Origin: RGIG5579 sp045543495
GTDB lineage: Bacteria; Bacillota; Clostridia; Oscillospirales; SIG627
DNA length: 38,612 nt
NCBI GenBank assembly: GCA_045543495.1
Contig: JAZQMO010000035.1
Location: 1-38,612 of the forward strand
Direction: 5' to 3'
Part shown: in pieces, positions 29,813 through 37,644 of the stretch
Layout of the letters: each line of letters begins with the position of its first letter
Position numbering within the stretch: position 1 is the first letter of the stretch
Notes under the pieces: model-generated
What the model was told of the DNA's origin: nothing
Database searches by the model: none
The model's input: only the letters and a program-made list of their open reading frames with translations
Position numbers and translations under genes: made by a program

Positions 29813-31693
29813 TTACATTTTTTTCACCAAAAGGGCGCGGCCTGCATTGAGCACTGCCAGAATCATCACCCCCACATCGGCAAAGACGGCAAGAACCATA
29901 TTGCCCATTCCAAGCGCAATGAGAAGAAGGGACAAAACCTTGATCCCAATGGCAAAAACAAGGTTTTGCTTCACAATGGCAAGACAGACTCGGGCGATGC
30001 GGATCGCCTTGGGGATCTTTCGGATATCATCATCCATAATCACCACATCCGCCGCCTCAATGGCCGCATCCGAGCCCAAGGCACCCATGGCAAAGCCGAG
30101 ATCCGCTCGGGAGAGCACGGGGGCATCGTTGATGCCGTCTCCCGCAAAGGCGAGCTTTTTGCCTGCTCTTTCTTCTCCCAACAGCTTCTCCACCCATTCC
30201 ACCTTGTCTCTCGGCAAGAGGGAGGCGTGAAAGGAGGAAATTCCAAGGCTACGGGCAACTTTTTTTGCCACCTCGGGGCTGTCTCCCGTCAGCATCACGG
30301 TTTTTCCCACCCCCACTCGGGAAAGCTCCCGCAGGGCCTCTTCGGCTCCTTCCTTGATCTCATCGGAAAGGGCAAGGGAGCCGAAATAAACTCCGTCCAG
30401 AGAAAGGTGTACTACGGTTCCCTCCAAGGAGGGAGGGGTAAATGGCACCCCGTTTTCCTCCAAAAGCTCTCTTTTTCCCAAAACGGCCTTTTTGCCGTCA
30501 ATTTCAGCTATGATACCGCCGCCGCTTACCTCGCAAAGCTTTTGGATGCGGTGGGGGTCAAGGGCCTTGCCCCAAGCCTCTCGGATCCCGATGGCGATGG
30601 GGTGGTGTGAGGTGCTCTCGGCCAAGGCCGCCGTTTCCAAAAGCTTCTCTTCTTCTCCTGTGGGAGAGAACATTTCGCTGACCTGAAAGGAGCCCTTTGT
30701 CAGGGTTCCCGTTTTATCCAAAACCAAGGTGTCCACCTTTGACAGGGTCTCCAAATATTGGGAGCCCTTAATGAGGATCCCTTCTCGGCTCGCACCGCCG
30801 ATCCCCGCAAAGAAGGTGAGAGGAATACTGATCACCAGAGCACAGGGGCAGCTCGCCACCAAGAAGGACAGAGCCCTGTAAAGCCAAGTGCCGAAATTTG
30901 CCGCCTCCCCCAAAAATAGATTGACCGTAGGGGGAAGAAGGGCCAAGATCAGGGCCGAAAGGCAGACTGCGGGGGTATAGATTCGGGCAAAGGAGGAGAT
31001 CAATTTCTCCGATCGGGATTTGCGACCTGCGGCGTTTTCCACCAATTCCAAAATCTTCGCCACGGTGGATTCCCCGTATCCCTTGGTGGTGCGAAGGGTC
31101 AGGGGCCCGCTTGTATTCAGGCTTCCGCTCAAAACCCCGTCACCTGTCCCGATCTCTCTCGGCAAGCTCTCCCCCGTGAGAGCAGAGGTGTCGATGAGAG
31201 AAACCCCCTCCAAGACAACTCCGTCCAAGGGGATCTTTTCTCCGGGGTAAACACGGATCACCTCGCCCACCGTCACCTCTTCGGGAGAGACCTCGAGACA
31301 TTTTCCGTCCCGACAAACTCTTGCCCGATCGGGTCGGATATCCATGAGAGCGGCAATGCTTTTGCGGCTTTTTCCCACCGCCTGCCGTTGGAGAAATTCT
31401 CCCAGCTGATACAGAAGCATCACCGCCACCGCCTCCACATAGTCTCCCGTTTTCATAAGCCCTAAAAAAAGAGCTCCTACGGTGGCAACGGCCATCAGGA
31501 AGCATTCGTCAAAGATCTGCCCGCCTATGATCCCCTTTCCCGCCTTCCGAAGCACATCGTACCCTACGATCAGGTACGGGATCAAATACAGGAAGAAGCG
31601 CGGCAGCCCCTTCACGGGTAACACAGCCAAAAGAACCATGGCTCCACCTGCTGTGAGAATTCTTGTAAGCAGCTTTTTTTGCTTTTTCGTCAT
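29813..31693 (-). CDS. Zn/Cd/Pb-type P1B ATPase
   Basis: Heavy-metal efflux pump (626 aa). TGES (173-176) actuator, CPC metal site in SCPCALVISIP (282-284), DKTGT with the phosphorylated Asp326, SHHPIA nucleotide-binding motif and GDGINDAPVL hinge are all present. The last helices contain NMVLAVFADVGVMILAVLNA, typical of ZntA/CadA specificity. It lacks an N-terminal metal-binding domain; that domain is a separate 72-residue protein encoded 16 bp upstream. The start was set at the ATG after AAAGAGGCCGTG. Likely induced by metal through the divergent ArsR-AraC regulator. Confidence 0.93.
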   Translation of the reverse strand: MTKKQKKLLTRILTAGGAMVLLAVLPVKGLPRFFLYLIPYLIVGYDVLRKAGKGIIGGQIFDECFLMAVATVGALFLGLMKTGDYVEAVAVMLLYQLGEFLQRQAVGKSRKSIAALMDIRPDRARVCRDGKCLEVSPEEVTVGEVIRVYPGEKIPLDGVVLEGVSLIDTSALTGESLPREIGTGDGVLSGSLNTSGPLTLRTTKGYGESTVAKILELVENAAGRKSRSEKLISSFARIYTPAVCLSALILALLPPTVNLFLGEAANFGTWLYRALSFLVASCPCALVISIPLTFFAGIGGASREGILIKGSQYLETLSKVDTLVLDKTGTLTKGSFQVSEMFSPTGEEEKLLETAALAESTSHHPIAIGIREAWGKALDPHRIQKLCEVSGGGIIAEIDGKKAVLGKRELLEENGVPFTPPSLEGTVVHLSLDGVYFGSLALSDEIKEGAEEALRELSRVGVGKTVMLTGDSPEVAKKVARSLGISSFHASLLPRDKVEWVEKLLGEERAGKKLAFAGDGINDAPVLSRADLGFAMGALGSDAAIEAADVVIMDDDIRKIPKAIRIARVCLAIVKQNLVFAIGIKVLSLLLIALGMGNMVLAVFADVGVMILAVLNAGRALLVKKM

Positions 31694-31709
31694 CACGGCC
31701 TCTTTTCCG

Positions 31710-31928
31710 TCAAAATTCGATCTCGCAGTCGCTTTCCACCTTGCGACAAGCCTTCAAAACCTCTTTCATCACGGCCTTTTCGTCGGCGCCGTCCTCCAAT
31801 TCCACATTCATTTTCTGCAGCATAAAATGAACGCTTGCATCCACAACGCCTGCCACCTTCTTGGTGGCATCCTCCATCTTCATGGCGCAGTGTGCGCAGT
31901 CCACCTCGATCTTGTAGCTTTTTTTCAT
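31710..31928 (-). CDS. Stand-alone HMA metal-binding protein
   Basis: A 72-residue ferredoxin-like HMA domain with VDCAHCAMKMEDATKKV (Cys11 and Cys14) and the beta-alpha-beta pattern VVDASVHFMLQKMNVEL. Such proteins bind soft or divalent metals and hand them to P1B ATPases. The downstream ATPase has no HMA domain of its own, so this is probably its detached partner. The start was placed at the ATG after GGGAGAAAAACA. First gene of the efflux operon. Confidence 0.9.
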   Translation of the reverse strand: MKKSYKIEVDCAHCAMKMEDATKKVAGVVDASVHFMLQKMNVELEDGADEKAVMKEVLKACRKVESDCEIEF

Positions 31929-31956
31929 TGTTTTTCTCCCGTTTCCTTTTTTCAAC

Positions 31957-31985
31957 AGTTTATGGCACTCCTTTTCCCTTGTCAA
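31957..31985 (-). promoter_or_regulatory. Promoter of the metal-efflux operon
   Basis: On the minus strand: TTGACA, 17-bp spacer, TAAACT. Confidence 0.75.
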
Positions 31986-32033
31986 TCCTTTTGGTAAAAT
32001 GGCTTCTCATTGGGTAAATTGTTTGTCCGATCG

Positions 32034-32083
32034 GATCAATTTTTGATCTTTTTCTTGCATTTTTTGCTCCTTTTGTGTATGAT
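32034..32083 (+). promoter_or_regulatory. Promoter and possible operator of regulator gene
   Basis: TTGCAT (32055), 17-bp spacer, TATGAT (32078-32083). Just upstream lies the inverted repeat GATCAATTTTTGATC (32034-32048), a candidate operator between the two divergent promoters. Confidence 0.65.
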
Positions 32084-32114
32084 GAGATCAGAACCGAAAA
32101 GGAGCATAAGCCAA

Positions 32115-32846
32115 ATGGAAAAACCTCTCCCTCACGACCACGGCGATACCTCCCGCCGCCTTGTGGGCTCTCTGCCCACTCAAACGGCCTTTGAGGCCAC
32201 CGCCGATCTGATGAAGCGAATGAGTGACGGCGCCCGCCTTCGCATTTTTTGGCTCCTTTGCCACTGTGAGGAGTGCGTGTATAACATTGCCGCCCTCCTG
32301 AATCTTTCCTCCGCCACCGTGTCCCACCACTTAAAATCCCTGAAGGAGGGCGGCCTGATCGAAAGCCGCCGTCAGGGGAGGGAGGTGCACTACCGAGCCG
32401 CCGATACCCTGCGAGCGCACATCTTGCACGAAATGATCGAGAAGATCGTGGAGATCTCCTGCCCCGTCGAGACCCCGTGGGAGGAGCGGGAGGAGGAGAG
32501 CCTGATCCGTACGGTCAATCAGATCCACACCCTTTTGACCGAGGATCTTTCCCGCCGCTATACCATTGAGGAATTGTCCCATTTGTTCCATATCAACCCC
32601 ACCACCTTAAAATCTCGCTTCAAGGCGGTGTTCGGCAGTCCCATCGGCACCTATATGAAGGAATATCGCATCCGTCAGGCCCAAAGGCTTCTGCGGCAAA
32701 GGGATCTCTCCATCGGGCAGATCGCCTCTGCCGTGGGGTATGAAAATCAGAGCAAATTCACCGCCGCCTTTCAAAGCGTCACGGGAATTTTGCCGAAGCA
32801 GTACCGCTCGGAGCATACGAAAAACAAAAAAGGAGAAAAAAGATAA
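32115..32846 (+). CDS. ArsR-AraC fusion transcription regulator
   Basis: A 243-residue regulator with two different DNA-binding domains. Residues about 25-105 are an ArsR/SmtB winged helix: LLCHCEECVYNIAALLNLSSATVSHHLKSLKEGGLI, with Cys49, Cys51 and Cys54 placed like the ELCVC metal site. Residues about 135-232 are an AraC/XylS double helix-turn-helix (YTIEELSHLFHINPTTLKSRFKAVFG; IGQIASAVGYENQSKFTAAFQSVTG). It faces the efflux operon and likely senses the exported metal. The start was moved to 32115 because the promoter's own start lies at about 32090; GGAG precedes it. Confidence 0.88.
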   Translation: MEKPLPHDHGDTSRRLVGSLPTQTAFEATADLMKRMSDGARLRIFWLLCHCEECVYNIAALLNLSSATVSHHLKSLKEGGLIESRRQGREVHYRAADTLRAHILHEMIEKIVEISCPVETPWEEREEESLIRTVNQIHTLLTEDLSRRYTIEELSHLFHINPTTLKSRFKAVFGSPIGTYMKEYRIRQAQRLLRQRDLSIGQIASAVGYENQSKFTAAFQSVTGILPKQYRSEHTKNKKGEKR

Positions 32847-32902
32847 GGATTTTTTCTCCCAGACAGCGTATAAAGAGTGAAACGAAAAAAGGAGGTTTCC
32901 CC

Positions 32903-33451
32903 ATGGATCACGGCGCTTGTAGCTACCGCCGTTTTCTGGAGGGTGATGAAAGTGCCTTTGATGAGATCATGGAGGCGTATTTTCAAGGTCTGGTATATTT
33001 CCTTTGCCGCTATGTGGGCGATATGACCGTGGCAGAGGATCTTGCCATTGATACCTTCTGTGATCTTGTGGTGCACCGTCATCGGTATAACTTCAAGGTA
33101 AGCCTGAAGACCTATTTGTATCTGGTGGGCCGAAGCCGTGCTCTTTCCTACCTGCGAACCCGTAAAAACAAGGGCTTTTTGCCCCTTTCCGAAGCCGTCC
33201 CGATCCCCGATACGGGAGAGGGCCCCGAGGAGATGGTTATGAGACGGGAGCGGGAGGAGGGGGTCAGAAAAGCCCTCTCGGAGCTTCCCCTTCCCATGCG
33301 GGAGGCCGTGCATCTGGTCTACTTTGAAGATCTGTCCTATGACCAAGCCGCCCGAGTGATGAAAAAAAGCCGCAAGCAGGTGGATAATCTGTTGTATCGG
33401 GCTAAAAAGGAGCTTTGTCGCCTTCTGAGAAAGGAGGGTGATTTGTTTTGA
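32903..33451 (+). CDS. ECF-type RNA polymerase sigma factor
   Basis: A 182-residue sigma factor. Region 2 (about 10-78) includes YFLCRYVGDMTVAEDLAIDTFCDLV; region 4 (about 125-178) includes LPLPMREAVHLVYFEDLSYDQAARVMKKSRKQVDNLLYRAKK. The opening DHGACSYRRFLEGDES is typical of a sigma family widespread in gut Clostridia. AAAGGAGG precedes the start. It is followed, overlapping, by a membrane protein gene that would be its anti-sigma or partner. Confidence 0.92.
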   Translation: MDHGACSYRRFLEGDESAFDEIMEAYFQGLVYFLCRYVGDMTVAEDLAIDTFCDLVVHRHRYNFKVSLKTYLYLVGRSRALSYLRTRKNKGFLPLSEAVPIPDTGEGPEEMVMRREREEGVRKALSELPLPMREAVHLVYFEDLSYDQAARVMKKSRKQVDNLLYRAKKELCRLLRKEGDLF

Positions 33452-34017
33452 GAAGCTTAGAGGAATGTAAGGCGGAGATCTTCCGCCGCAGTGAAGAAAG
33501 AATCAAAAAGAAAAAGAGAACCCGAGGTCGCATTTTGGCCCTTGGGATCCCCCTTTGCCTTGTTGCGGTGCTGTGGTCGGTTTTGATCCTGCCCGCCATG
33601 CTCCCCGCAAAATCCGAGGATCGGGGAGGGGGAGACCCCTTAGAGCCCGATGCCCCGTTTTTGTGTCATCGTGTTGTGACCCATACCCTCGAGGGCGAAT
33701 TTTCCCTTACGGAGGAGGGCACAGCACAAAAGGCCTATGAAAAGACCCTTTCTCTTATGGAAAAGAGCCTTCCCACCGAGGATACCGACAATCAAAAGAG
33801 CGAATCCGTTCCCGAGAATCCCGAGAATTTTGCCTCCGATCCCGTGGCGGGGCAATTCGGCGCGCTCTCGCAGATCCGTATGGATTTTTACAGCGAAGGG
33901 CGAAGAAAGACCTATCTTCTCTCGGATCGCTCTCTTTCCGACTCGGAGGGGAAGAGCGTTCTTCTCACCCCCGAGGAGCTTGCCGAATTAAAGCTTGCCT
34001 TGGGCATTGCACCCTGA
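33448..34017 (+). CDS. Single-pass membrane protein, probable anti-sigma partner
   Basis: A 189-residue protein with a basic cytoplasmic N-terminus of about 28 residues (RSLEECKAEIFRRSEERIKKKKRTRG), one membrane helix (about 29-52) and a Glu/Ser-rich outer domain. The TTG start overlaps the sigma stop. The short cytoplasmic segment and position match partner proteins of this sigma family. There is no zinc-binding anti-sigma HxxxCxxC motif, so the mechanism is unclear. Confidence 0.75.
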   Translation: MRSLEECKAEIFRRSEERIKKKKRTRGRILALGIPLCLVAVLWSVLILPAMLPAKSEDRGGGDPLEPDAPFLCHRVVTHTLEGEFSLTEEGTAQKAYEKTLSLMEKSLPTEDTDNQKSESVPENPENFASDPVAGQFGALSQIRMDFYSEGRRKTYLLSDRSLSDSEGKSVLLTPEELAELKLALGIAP

Positions 34018-34029
34018 CAGGAGGTTATG

Positions 34030-35376
34030 ATGAAAAAAACTGTATGGATCCCCCTGATCCTCGCCCTTGTTATCCTTGTCGTTTTGTTCGTTCCCATTCC
34101 CCAAGGCCCCTGCAACGACGGGGGAACCCGAAGCTACACCGCCCTGACCTATAAGATCGTGGATTGGCGGCGGATTCAGGGCTATGGCCTGTATGAAAAC
34201 ACCCGCATTTATTTCGGAGCCGATCGGAATAAATCCTTGGATGAGCTTTGGCAAATGGAGTGTGAGGAGCATGGCAACGAAATGCCCCCCGATCCCGATC
34301 CCGTTCCCGAGGAAACAGGTATCCTCTTGGCAGAGATTACATCCCTGACGGGAGATACCGTTTCGGTCACCGCTCTTGCGGGGCAGTCCGTCACGGGGGA
34401 GATCGCCTTTTCCTCCCGTGAGCTTCCCCATATCGGGGCCGAGGTGGGGAGCGTGGTGAAGATCACCTTCACAGGCGGCGTAATGGAGACCTACCCTGCA
34501 CAGATCCGTGCCACCGCTTGGGAGATCGCCACCGATCTGCGCCCCCTTTCCTATTCCGAGCCTTGGCTGGATCGTGCGGTGGCAAAGAAGTATGACCACA
34601 GCGTTTTTACCGATATTGTCATTACCAAGATCTACGCCGATTGCTTTTTTGCCAAAACCGTGATCCCTCTGCCATACGAGATCAAGTTAAACGGCACCCT
34701 CTCCGAGGAGTGGTGCGTGGGGGATCAGGTGGTCTGCACCTATGATGCCGCCTATTATGACGAAAAGAACCACCGTATGGAGGTGGATTTTATCACCGTG
34801 ACCGAAAGTCAATTTGAGCCGGATCACGCCGTGGCCTATAAGCCTGTGATCTATCTCTACCCCGAGGAGGAAGCCTGTGTTTCGGTGTCTCTGTCTCTTG
34901 ACGGCACCCTGACCTGCACCTACCCTCCTTACAAGGATTCCTGGCTTGTCACCGCTTCTCCCGACGGCACCCTCACCGATGGAACCGGCCGAGAATACTA
35001 CGCCCTCTTTTGGGAAGGGGAGCTGAATACCCGGTATGACCTCTCCCGTGGCTTTTGTGTCAAAGGGGACTCTAGTGCCGCCTTTTTGGAAAAGGCCTTG
35101 GCGGAGCTTGGACTGACGGAGCGTGAGGCCAATGAGTTCATTCTCTTTTGGCTGCCCGCCTTGGAGAAAAATCCCTATAACGTCATTTCCTTCCAGACCG
35201 AGGCCTATACAGATGCCGCAGGCCTTTTTATCACCCCCAAGCCCGATACCCTGATCCGAGTGTTTATGACCTTTGCCCCGTCAGAGGTTCCCGTTTCCAT
35301 TCCTCCGCAGGAATTATCCTCTCCTCGGCGAGAGGGCTTTGTGGCGGTGGAGTGGGGCGGCACTCAGCTGCAATAA
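34030..35376 (+). CDS. Secreted or membrane-anchored YKPVIYLYP-family protein
   Basis: A 448-residue protein with an N-terminal membrane anchor (KKTVWIPLILALVILVVLFVP), a beta-rich OB-like segment (about 95-160), and a C-terminal domain beginning YKPVIYLYPEEEACVSVSLSLDGTLTCTYP and continuing with YYALFWEGEL, EANEFILFWLPALEKNPYNVISF and PDTLIRVFM. This domain is common in gut Clostridia and has no known function. It is co-transcribed with the ECF sigma gene, so it may be a sensor or target of the envelope response. Of two adjacent ATGs the second has better spacing from AGGAGG. Confidence 0.75.
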   Translation: MKKTVWIPLILALVILVVLFVPIPQGPCNDGGTRSYTALTYKIVDWRRIQGYGLYENTRIYFGADRNKSLDELWQMECEEHGNEMPPDPDPVPEETGILLAEITSLTGDTVSVTALAGQSVTGEIAFSSRELPHIGAEVGSVVKITFTGGVMETYPAQIRATAWEIATDLRPLSYSEPWLDRAVAKKYDHSVFTDIVITKIYADCFFAKTVIPLPYEIKLNGTLSEEWCVGDQVVCTYDAAYYDEKNHRMEVDFITVTESQFEPDHAVAYKPVIYLYPEEEACVSVSLSLDGTLTCTYPPYKDSWLVTASPDGTLTDGTGREYYALFWEGELNTRYDLSRGFCVKGDSSAAFLEKALAELGLTEREANEFILFWLPALEKNPYNVISFQTEAYTDAAGLFITPKPDTLIRVFMTFAPSEVPVSIPPQELSSPRREGFVAVEWGGTQLQ

Positions 35377-35386
35377 GGAGGAAACA

Positions 35387-35779
35387 ATGAAAGTAAAACG
35401 CCTTCTGCCCGCCCTTTTCACCCTTTCGGCCCTGCTGTTGGAGGTCTTGCCCTACGGGGTGTGTCTGAATTTTGCCAATCCCGAGGGAGAGCCCTTTCGG
35501 AGCCTGTTTTCCTTTTTCAGCCTCACCCCCTACGGCTACGGTCAGGTTTCCCCCCTCTTTTGTGCCCTTCTCACCGTGGCGCTTTTGCCCCTTACCACAG
35601 CCTATTTTCTAAAGCCCAAAAGGGGACTTCTCCTTGCAATTCGCACCCTTTCGTCCTTGGCAGTTCTCCTTCTTGTTCTTTCCTATTGCTTCTTTGGATT
35701 TTCCTATATCACCTATGTGGGCATTGCGGTGCTGCTGGTGCTGCTTGCCTGCCTTGTGACCACCTTCACTCCCGCATAA
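35387..35779 (+). CDS. Small four-helix membrane protein
   Basis: A 130-residue integral membrane protein with four predicted helices; the segment between helices 1 and 2 reads GVCLNFANPEGEPFRSLFSFFSLTPYGYG, a conserved-looking outer loop. Last gene of the sigma operon, 10 bp after the previous stop, with GGAGGAAACA as ribosome site. Function unknown. I placed the start inside the longer frame because the upstream part overlaps the previous gene. Confidence 0.75.
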   Translation: MKVKRLLPALFTLSALLLEVLPYGVCLNFANPEGEPFRSLFSFFSLTPYGYGQVSPLFCALLTVALLPLTTAYFLKPKRGLLLAIRTLSSLAVLLLVLSYCFFGFSYITYVGIAVLLVLLACLVTTFTPA

Positions 35780-35809
35780 AAAAAGAAACGGAGCGAAAGC
35801 TTGAAGTGA

Positions 35810-35851
35810 TATAAAGATGGTAGACACAAAAAAGTGTCTACCATCTTTATA
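35810..35851. repeat. Perfect 18-bp inverted repeat
   Basis: TATAAAGATGGTAGACAC and its exact reverse complement flank six A residues. It lies between convergent genes but has no T run on either strand, so it is a weak terminator at best. The rest of 35780-35891 is empty. Confidence 0.7.
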
Positions 35852-35891
35852 CTATTTCAGATTGCTTCCGTGTGATTTTTTTCGTGACGGT

Positions 35892-36716
35892 TCAGCGGGA
35901 GGCAAGATAGTGTTTGAGCATCTGGCACCAATCGGTCTGAATGATGTCAAATTTCTTATCCGCAAACCAGCCCCAGCCCAGATCCGGATCCCCTGCCAGT
36001 GCCGCATCGTCGGTGTGGCCGGCGGAGATCACCTTGGTCTCGTCGTAGATAATGGCGTTGCCGAAGATCATCAGCCCCCTTTGATGCAGGCGCTCAATGA
36101 AGGCATCGGAAACCAGCTCGTTTTCCTCTGTGGCGAAAATGGCCTCAATGCCCACAAGATTCAGCCCTGCCTCCAAGGCTTTTTCCACAAAACCATCGTT
36201 TTCCCGTACGGTGGGAATATAGGCAAGATCCTTGGCAAAGCGCTGCATGGGCTCGATAAATTCATCCCTTGCGGGGGTCTTTACGATCACCTGATCCTCT
36301 ACGCCGACCTTGCGAATGAGGCGGGAGATCCCCTCAATATCACGCCAGAATTTATCCACATTGATAAAGGCCTTGTCCTTGAGAAAGGTCAGAGCCTCCT
36401 CCAGCGTGAGAATGGGGTAGCTTGTGGGGTGATCGTCAAAATTGAGAAAGCGAAGCTTTTGGATCTCCTCGGAGGAAAGGGAGGACAAGGGAGTATCGAT
36501 GCCCAAATGGGGCTTTTCCATACCGGGGTGGAAGACGAAAAGGCCGCCGTCGGCGCTTTCCGCTACATCAAGCTCAATGATATCCGCCCCTTGAGAAAGG
36601 CCGATCTGAAAGGCGGTGAGGGAATTGCAGGGAATGTTGGCCCCGCTGACACCACGGTGCGCCACCACCAATACCCTTCCTTCTTCGTGTTTGAGCATAT
36701 TTTTGTTTGGAATCAT
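35892..36716 (-). CDS. Glycerophosphodiester phosphodiesterase family protein
   Basis: A 274-residue cytoplasmic GDPD-fold protein: VVAHRGVSG (first His), ADIIELDVAESADG (metal Glu and Asp), and FVFHPGMEK (second His). It has deviations: the usual PENT after HRG is PCNS, and the usual metal LNIEIK segment is INVDKF, so one ligand would be Asp in place of Glu. It may act on an unusual phosphodiester or be weakly active. No signal peptide. GGAGAAAAAT precedes the ATG. Confidence 0.85.
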   Translation of the reverse strand: MIPNKNMLKHEEGRVLVVAHRGVSGANIPCNSLTAFQIGLSQGADIIELDVAESADGGLFVFHPGMEKPHLGIDTPLSSLSSEEIQKLRFLNFDDHPTSYPILTLEEALTFLKDKAFINVDKFWRDIEGISRLIRKVGVEDQVIVKTPARDEFIEPMQRFAKDLAYIPTVRENDGFVEKALEAGLNLVGIEAIFATEENELVSDAFIERLHQRGLMIFGNAIIYDETKVISAGHTDDAALAGDPDLGWGWFADKKFDIIQTDWCQMLKHYLASR

Positions 36717-36770
36717 ATTTTTCTCCTTTTTTAGCAGAGAATGTTGCCTTTTTGCAGTTTTGCTTTGTAT

Positions 36771-36799
36771 ATTGTATCACAAAGAAAAGAATATTTCAA
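36771..36799 (-). promoter_or_regulatory. Promoter of the GDPD gene
   Basis: On the minus strand: TTGAAA, 17-bp spacer, TACAAT preceded by TGA. Confidence 0.7.
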
Positions 36800-36814
36800 T
36801 GATTTGTCGCTTGC

Positions 36815-36860
36815 GTGAAAAAGCGACTGAAAGTAGGGGCAAGAAAAACGAAAAGTAGTG
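36815..36860. repeat. GCGACTGAAAGTAGGGG-type repeat, copy 1
   Basis: GCGACTGAAAGTAGGGGCAAG and CGAAAAGTAGTGTGG resemble the pair at 37593-37637 (GCGACTAAAAGTAGTG and CGACTAAAAGTACAC). Both copies follow the 3' end of a minus-strand gene. Purpose unknown. Confidence 0.45.
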
Positions 36861-36864
36861 TGGA

Positions 36865-37359
36865 TTACCATTCCCGATCCTCACGAAGATCATTCCAAAA
36901 GAAAGTTGCTTCCGTTTTCGCCAAGTACAGCTGACATTCCCTGTAATACGGCTTGTTCTTGGAATGAATCACACAATCCCACATTTGTTCGCAATGGCTT
37001 CTGTATTGCGTGATAAACTCCAAGGTGCATTTTCCGCTGTTTATAGCAGAAATGAGTTGTTCCATATTCCAAAGTTCCACCCTAATATTTCGGAATCCCG
37101 GCCATCTGTGTCTTGTGAACACACGAACCAGGATATCATCAACATCTTCTATAGAAAAATCGACTACTGAAGCATCCGTTCGCATTACCTTTTCGGAATT
37201 GTTTTCTATATGATAAGGTGTTATCCAAAAACCATCGGGCAAGTAAAAGCGAAGCGTATGATTATCAAATGAAATCTTATCTGCTATACAATCGTGAAGG
37301 GTTAACTCTTTATCATAAAAGTCATCGGGGTCAGTATGTTTGAAGTTGTTATTTACCAT
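36865..37359 (-). CDS. Hypothetical protein (164 aa), possibly immunity-type
   Basis: I cannot assign a family. Soluble, with a beta-rich first half (KELTLHDCIADKISFDNHTLRFYLPDGFWITP) and a helical end. The LHDC..D.I.FDN.TL.F..PDGF pattern is reminiscent of small proteins often found near polymorphic-toxin immunity genes, but no toxin is visible. AT-rich codon use differs from the neighbouring GDPD gene, which suggests transfer. The start was taken at the ATG after GAGGTGG rather than the upstream GTG. Confidence 0.6.
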   Translation of the reverse strand: MVNNNFKHTDPDDFYDKELTLHDCIADKISFDNHTLRFYLPDGFWITPYHIENNSEKVMRTDASVVDFSIEDVDDILVRVFTRHRWPGFRNIRVELWNMEQLISAINSGKCTLEFITQYRSHCEQMWDCVIHSKNKPYYRECQLYLAKTEATFFWNDLREDREW

Positions 37360-37379
37360 CGAAACCACCTCTTAAATTA

Positions 37380-37408
37380 AATATATCACAAATCAAGTAT
37401 GTTTGCAA
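37380..37408 (-). promoter_or_regulatory. Promoter of the 164-aa gene
   Basis: On the minus strand: TTGCAA, 17-bp spacer, TATATT. It lies immediately beside array 2. Confidence 0.65.
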
Positions 37409-37411
37409 ATA

Positions 37412-37544
37412 AGTGATAAGTGATGTCGCTTCGCTGTGATAGGTGATGCGATGCGTTCTACTCACGCGCCGAAGGCGTGCATCACGGGCGAAGCCTGCAT
37501 CACGCACGCAGTGCGCATCACGTTCCGCAAGGAACGCATCACGC
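37412..37544 (+). repeat. Multi-hairpin array 2 (homologue of array 1)
   Basis: The left half has GTGAT(G) linkers and the right half GCATCAC linkers. Hairpins: CACGC/GCGTG, GGGCGAAGCCT, GCAC/GTGC, GTTCC/GGAAC. GATGCGTTC (37450-37458) is perfectly complementary to GAACGCATC (37532-37540). Order and linkers match array 1 while stem bases differ in compensating pairs. It is followed directly by a terminator. Confidence 0.8.
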
Positions 37545-37585
37545 AAAAAAGTCCCTCTTGTCTGGTAGACAAAAGGGACTTTTTT
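37545..37585. terminator. Terminator closing array 2
   Basis: AAAAAAGTCCCT with AGGGACTTTTTT around an inner TTGTC/GACAA stem. Works on both strands and ends the transcript of the minus-strand genes to its right as well. Confidence 0.9.
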
Positions 37586-37592
37586 GTTGCGA

Positions 37593-37637
37593 AAGAGCGA
37601 CTAAAAGTAGTGTGAGTAGGGGTAAAAACGACTAAAA
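37593..37637. repeat. GCGACTAAAAGTAGTG-type repeat, copy 2
   Basis: GCGACTAAAAGTAGTG then CGACTAAAAGTACAC separated by GTGAGTAGGGGTAAAAA. Related to 36815-36860. Confidence 0.45.
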
Positions 37638-37644
37638 GTACACT

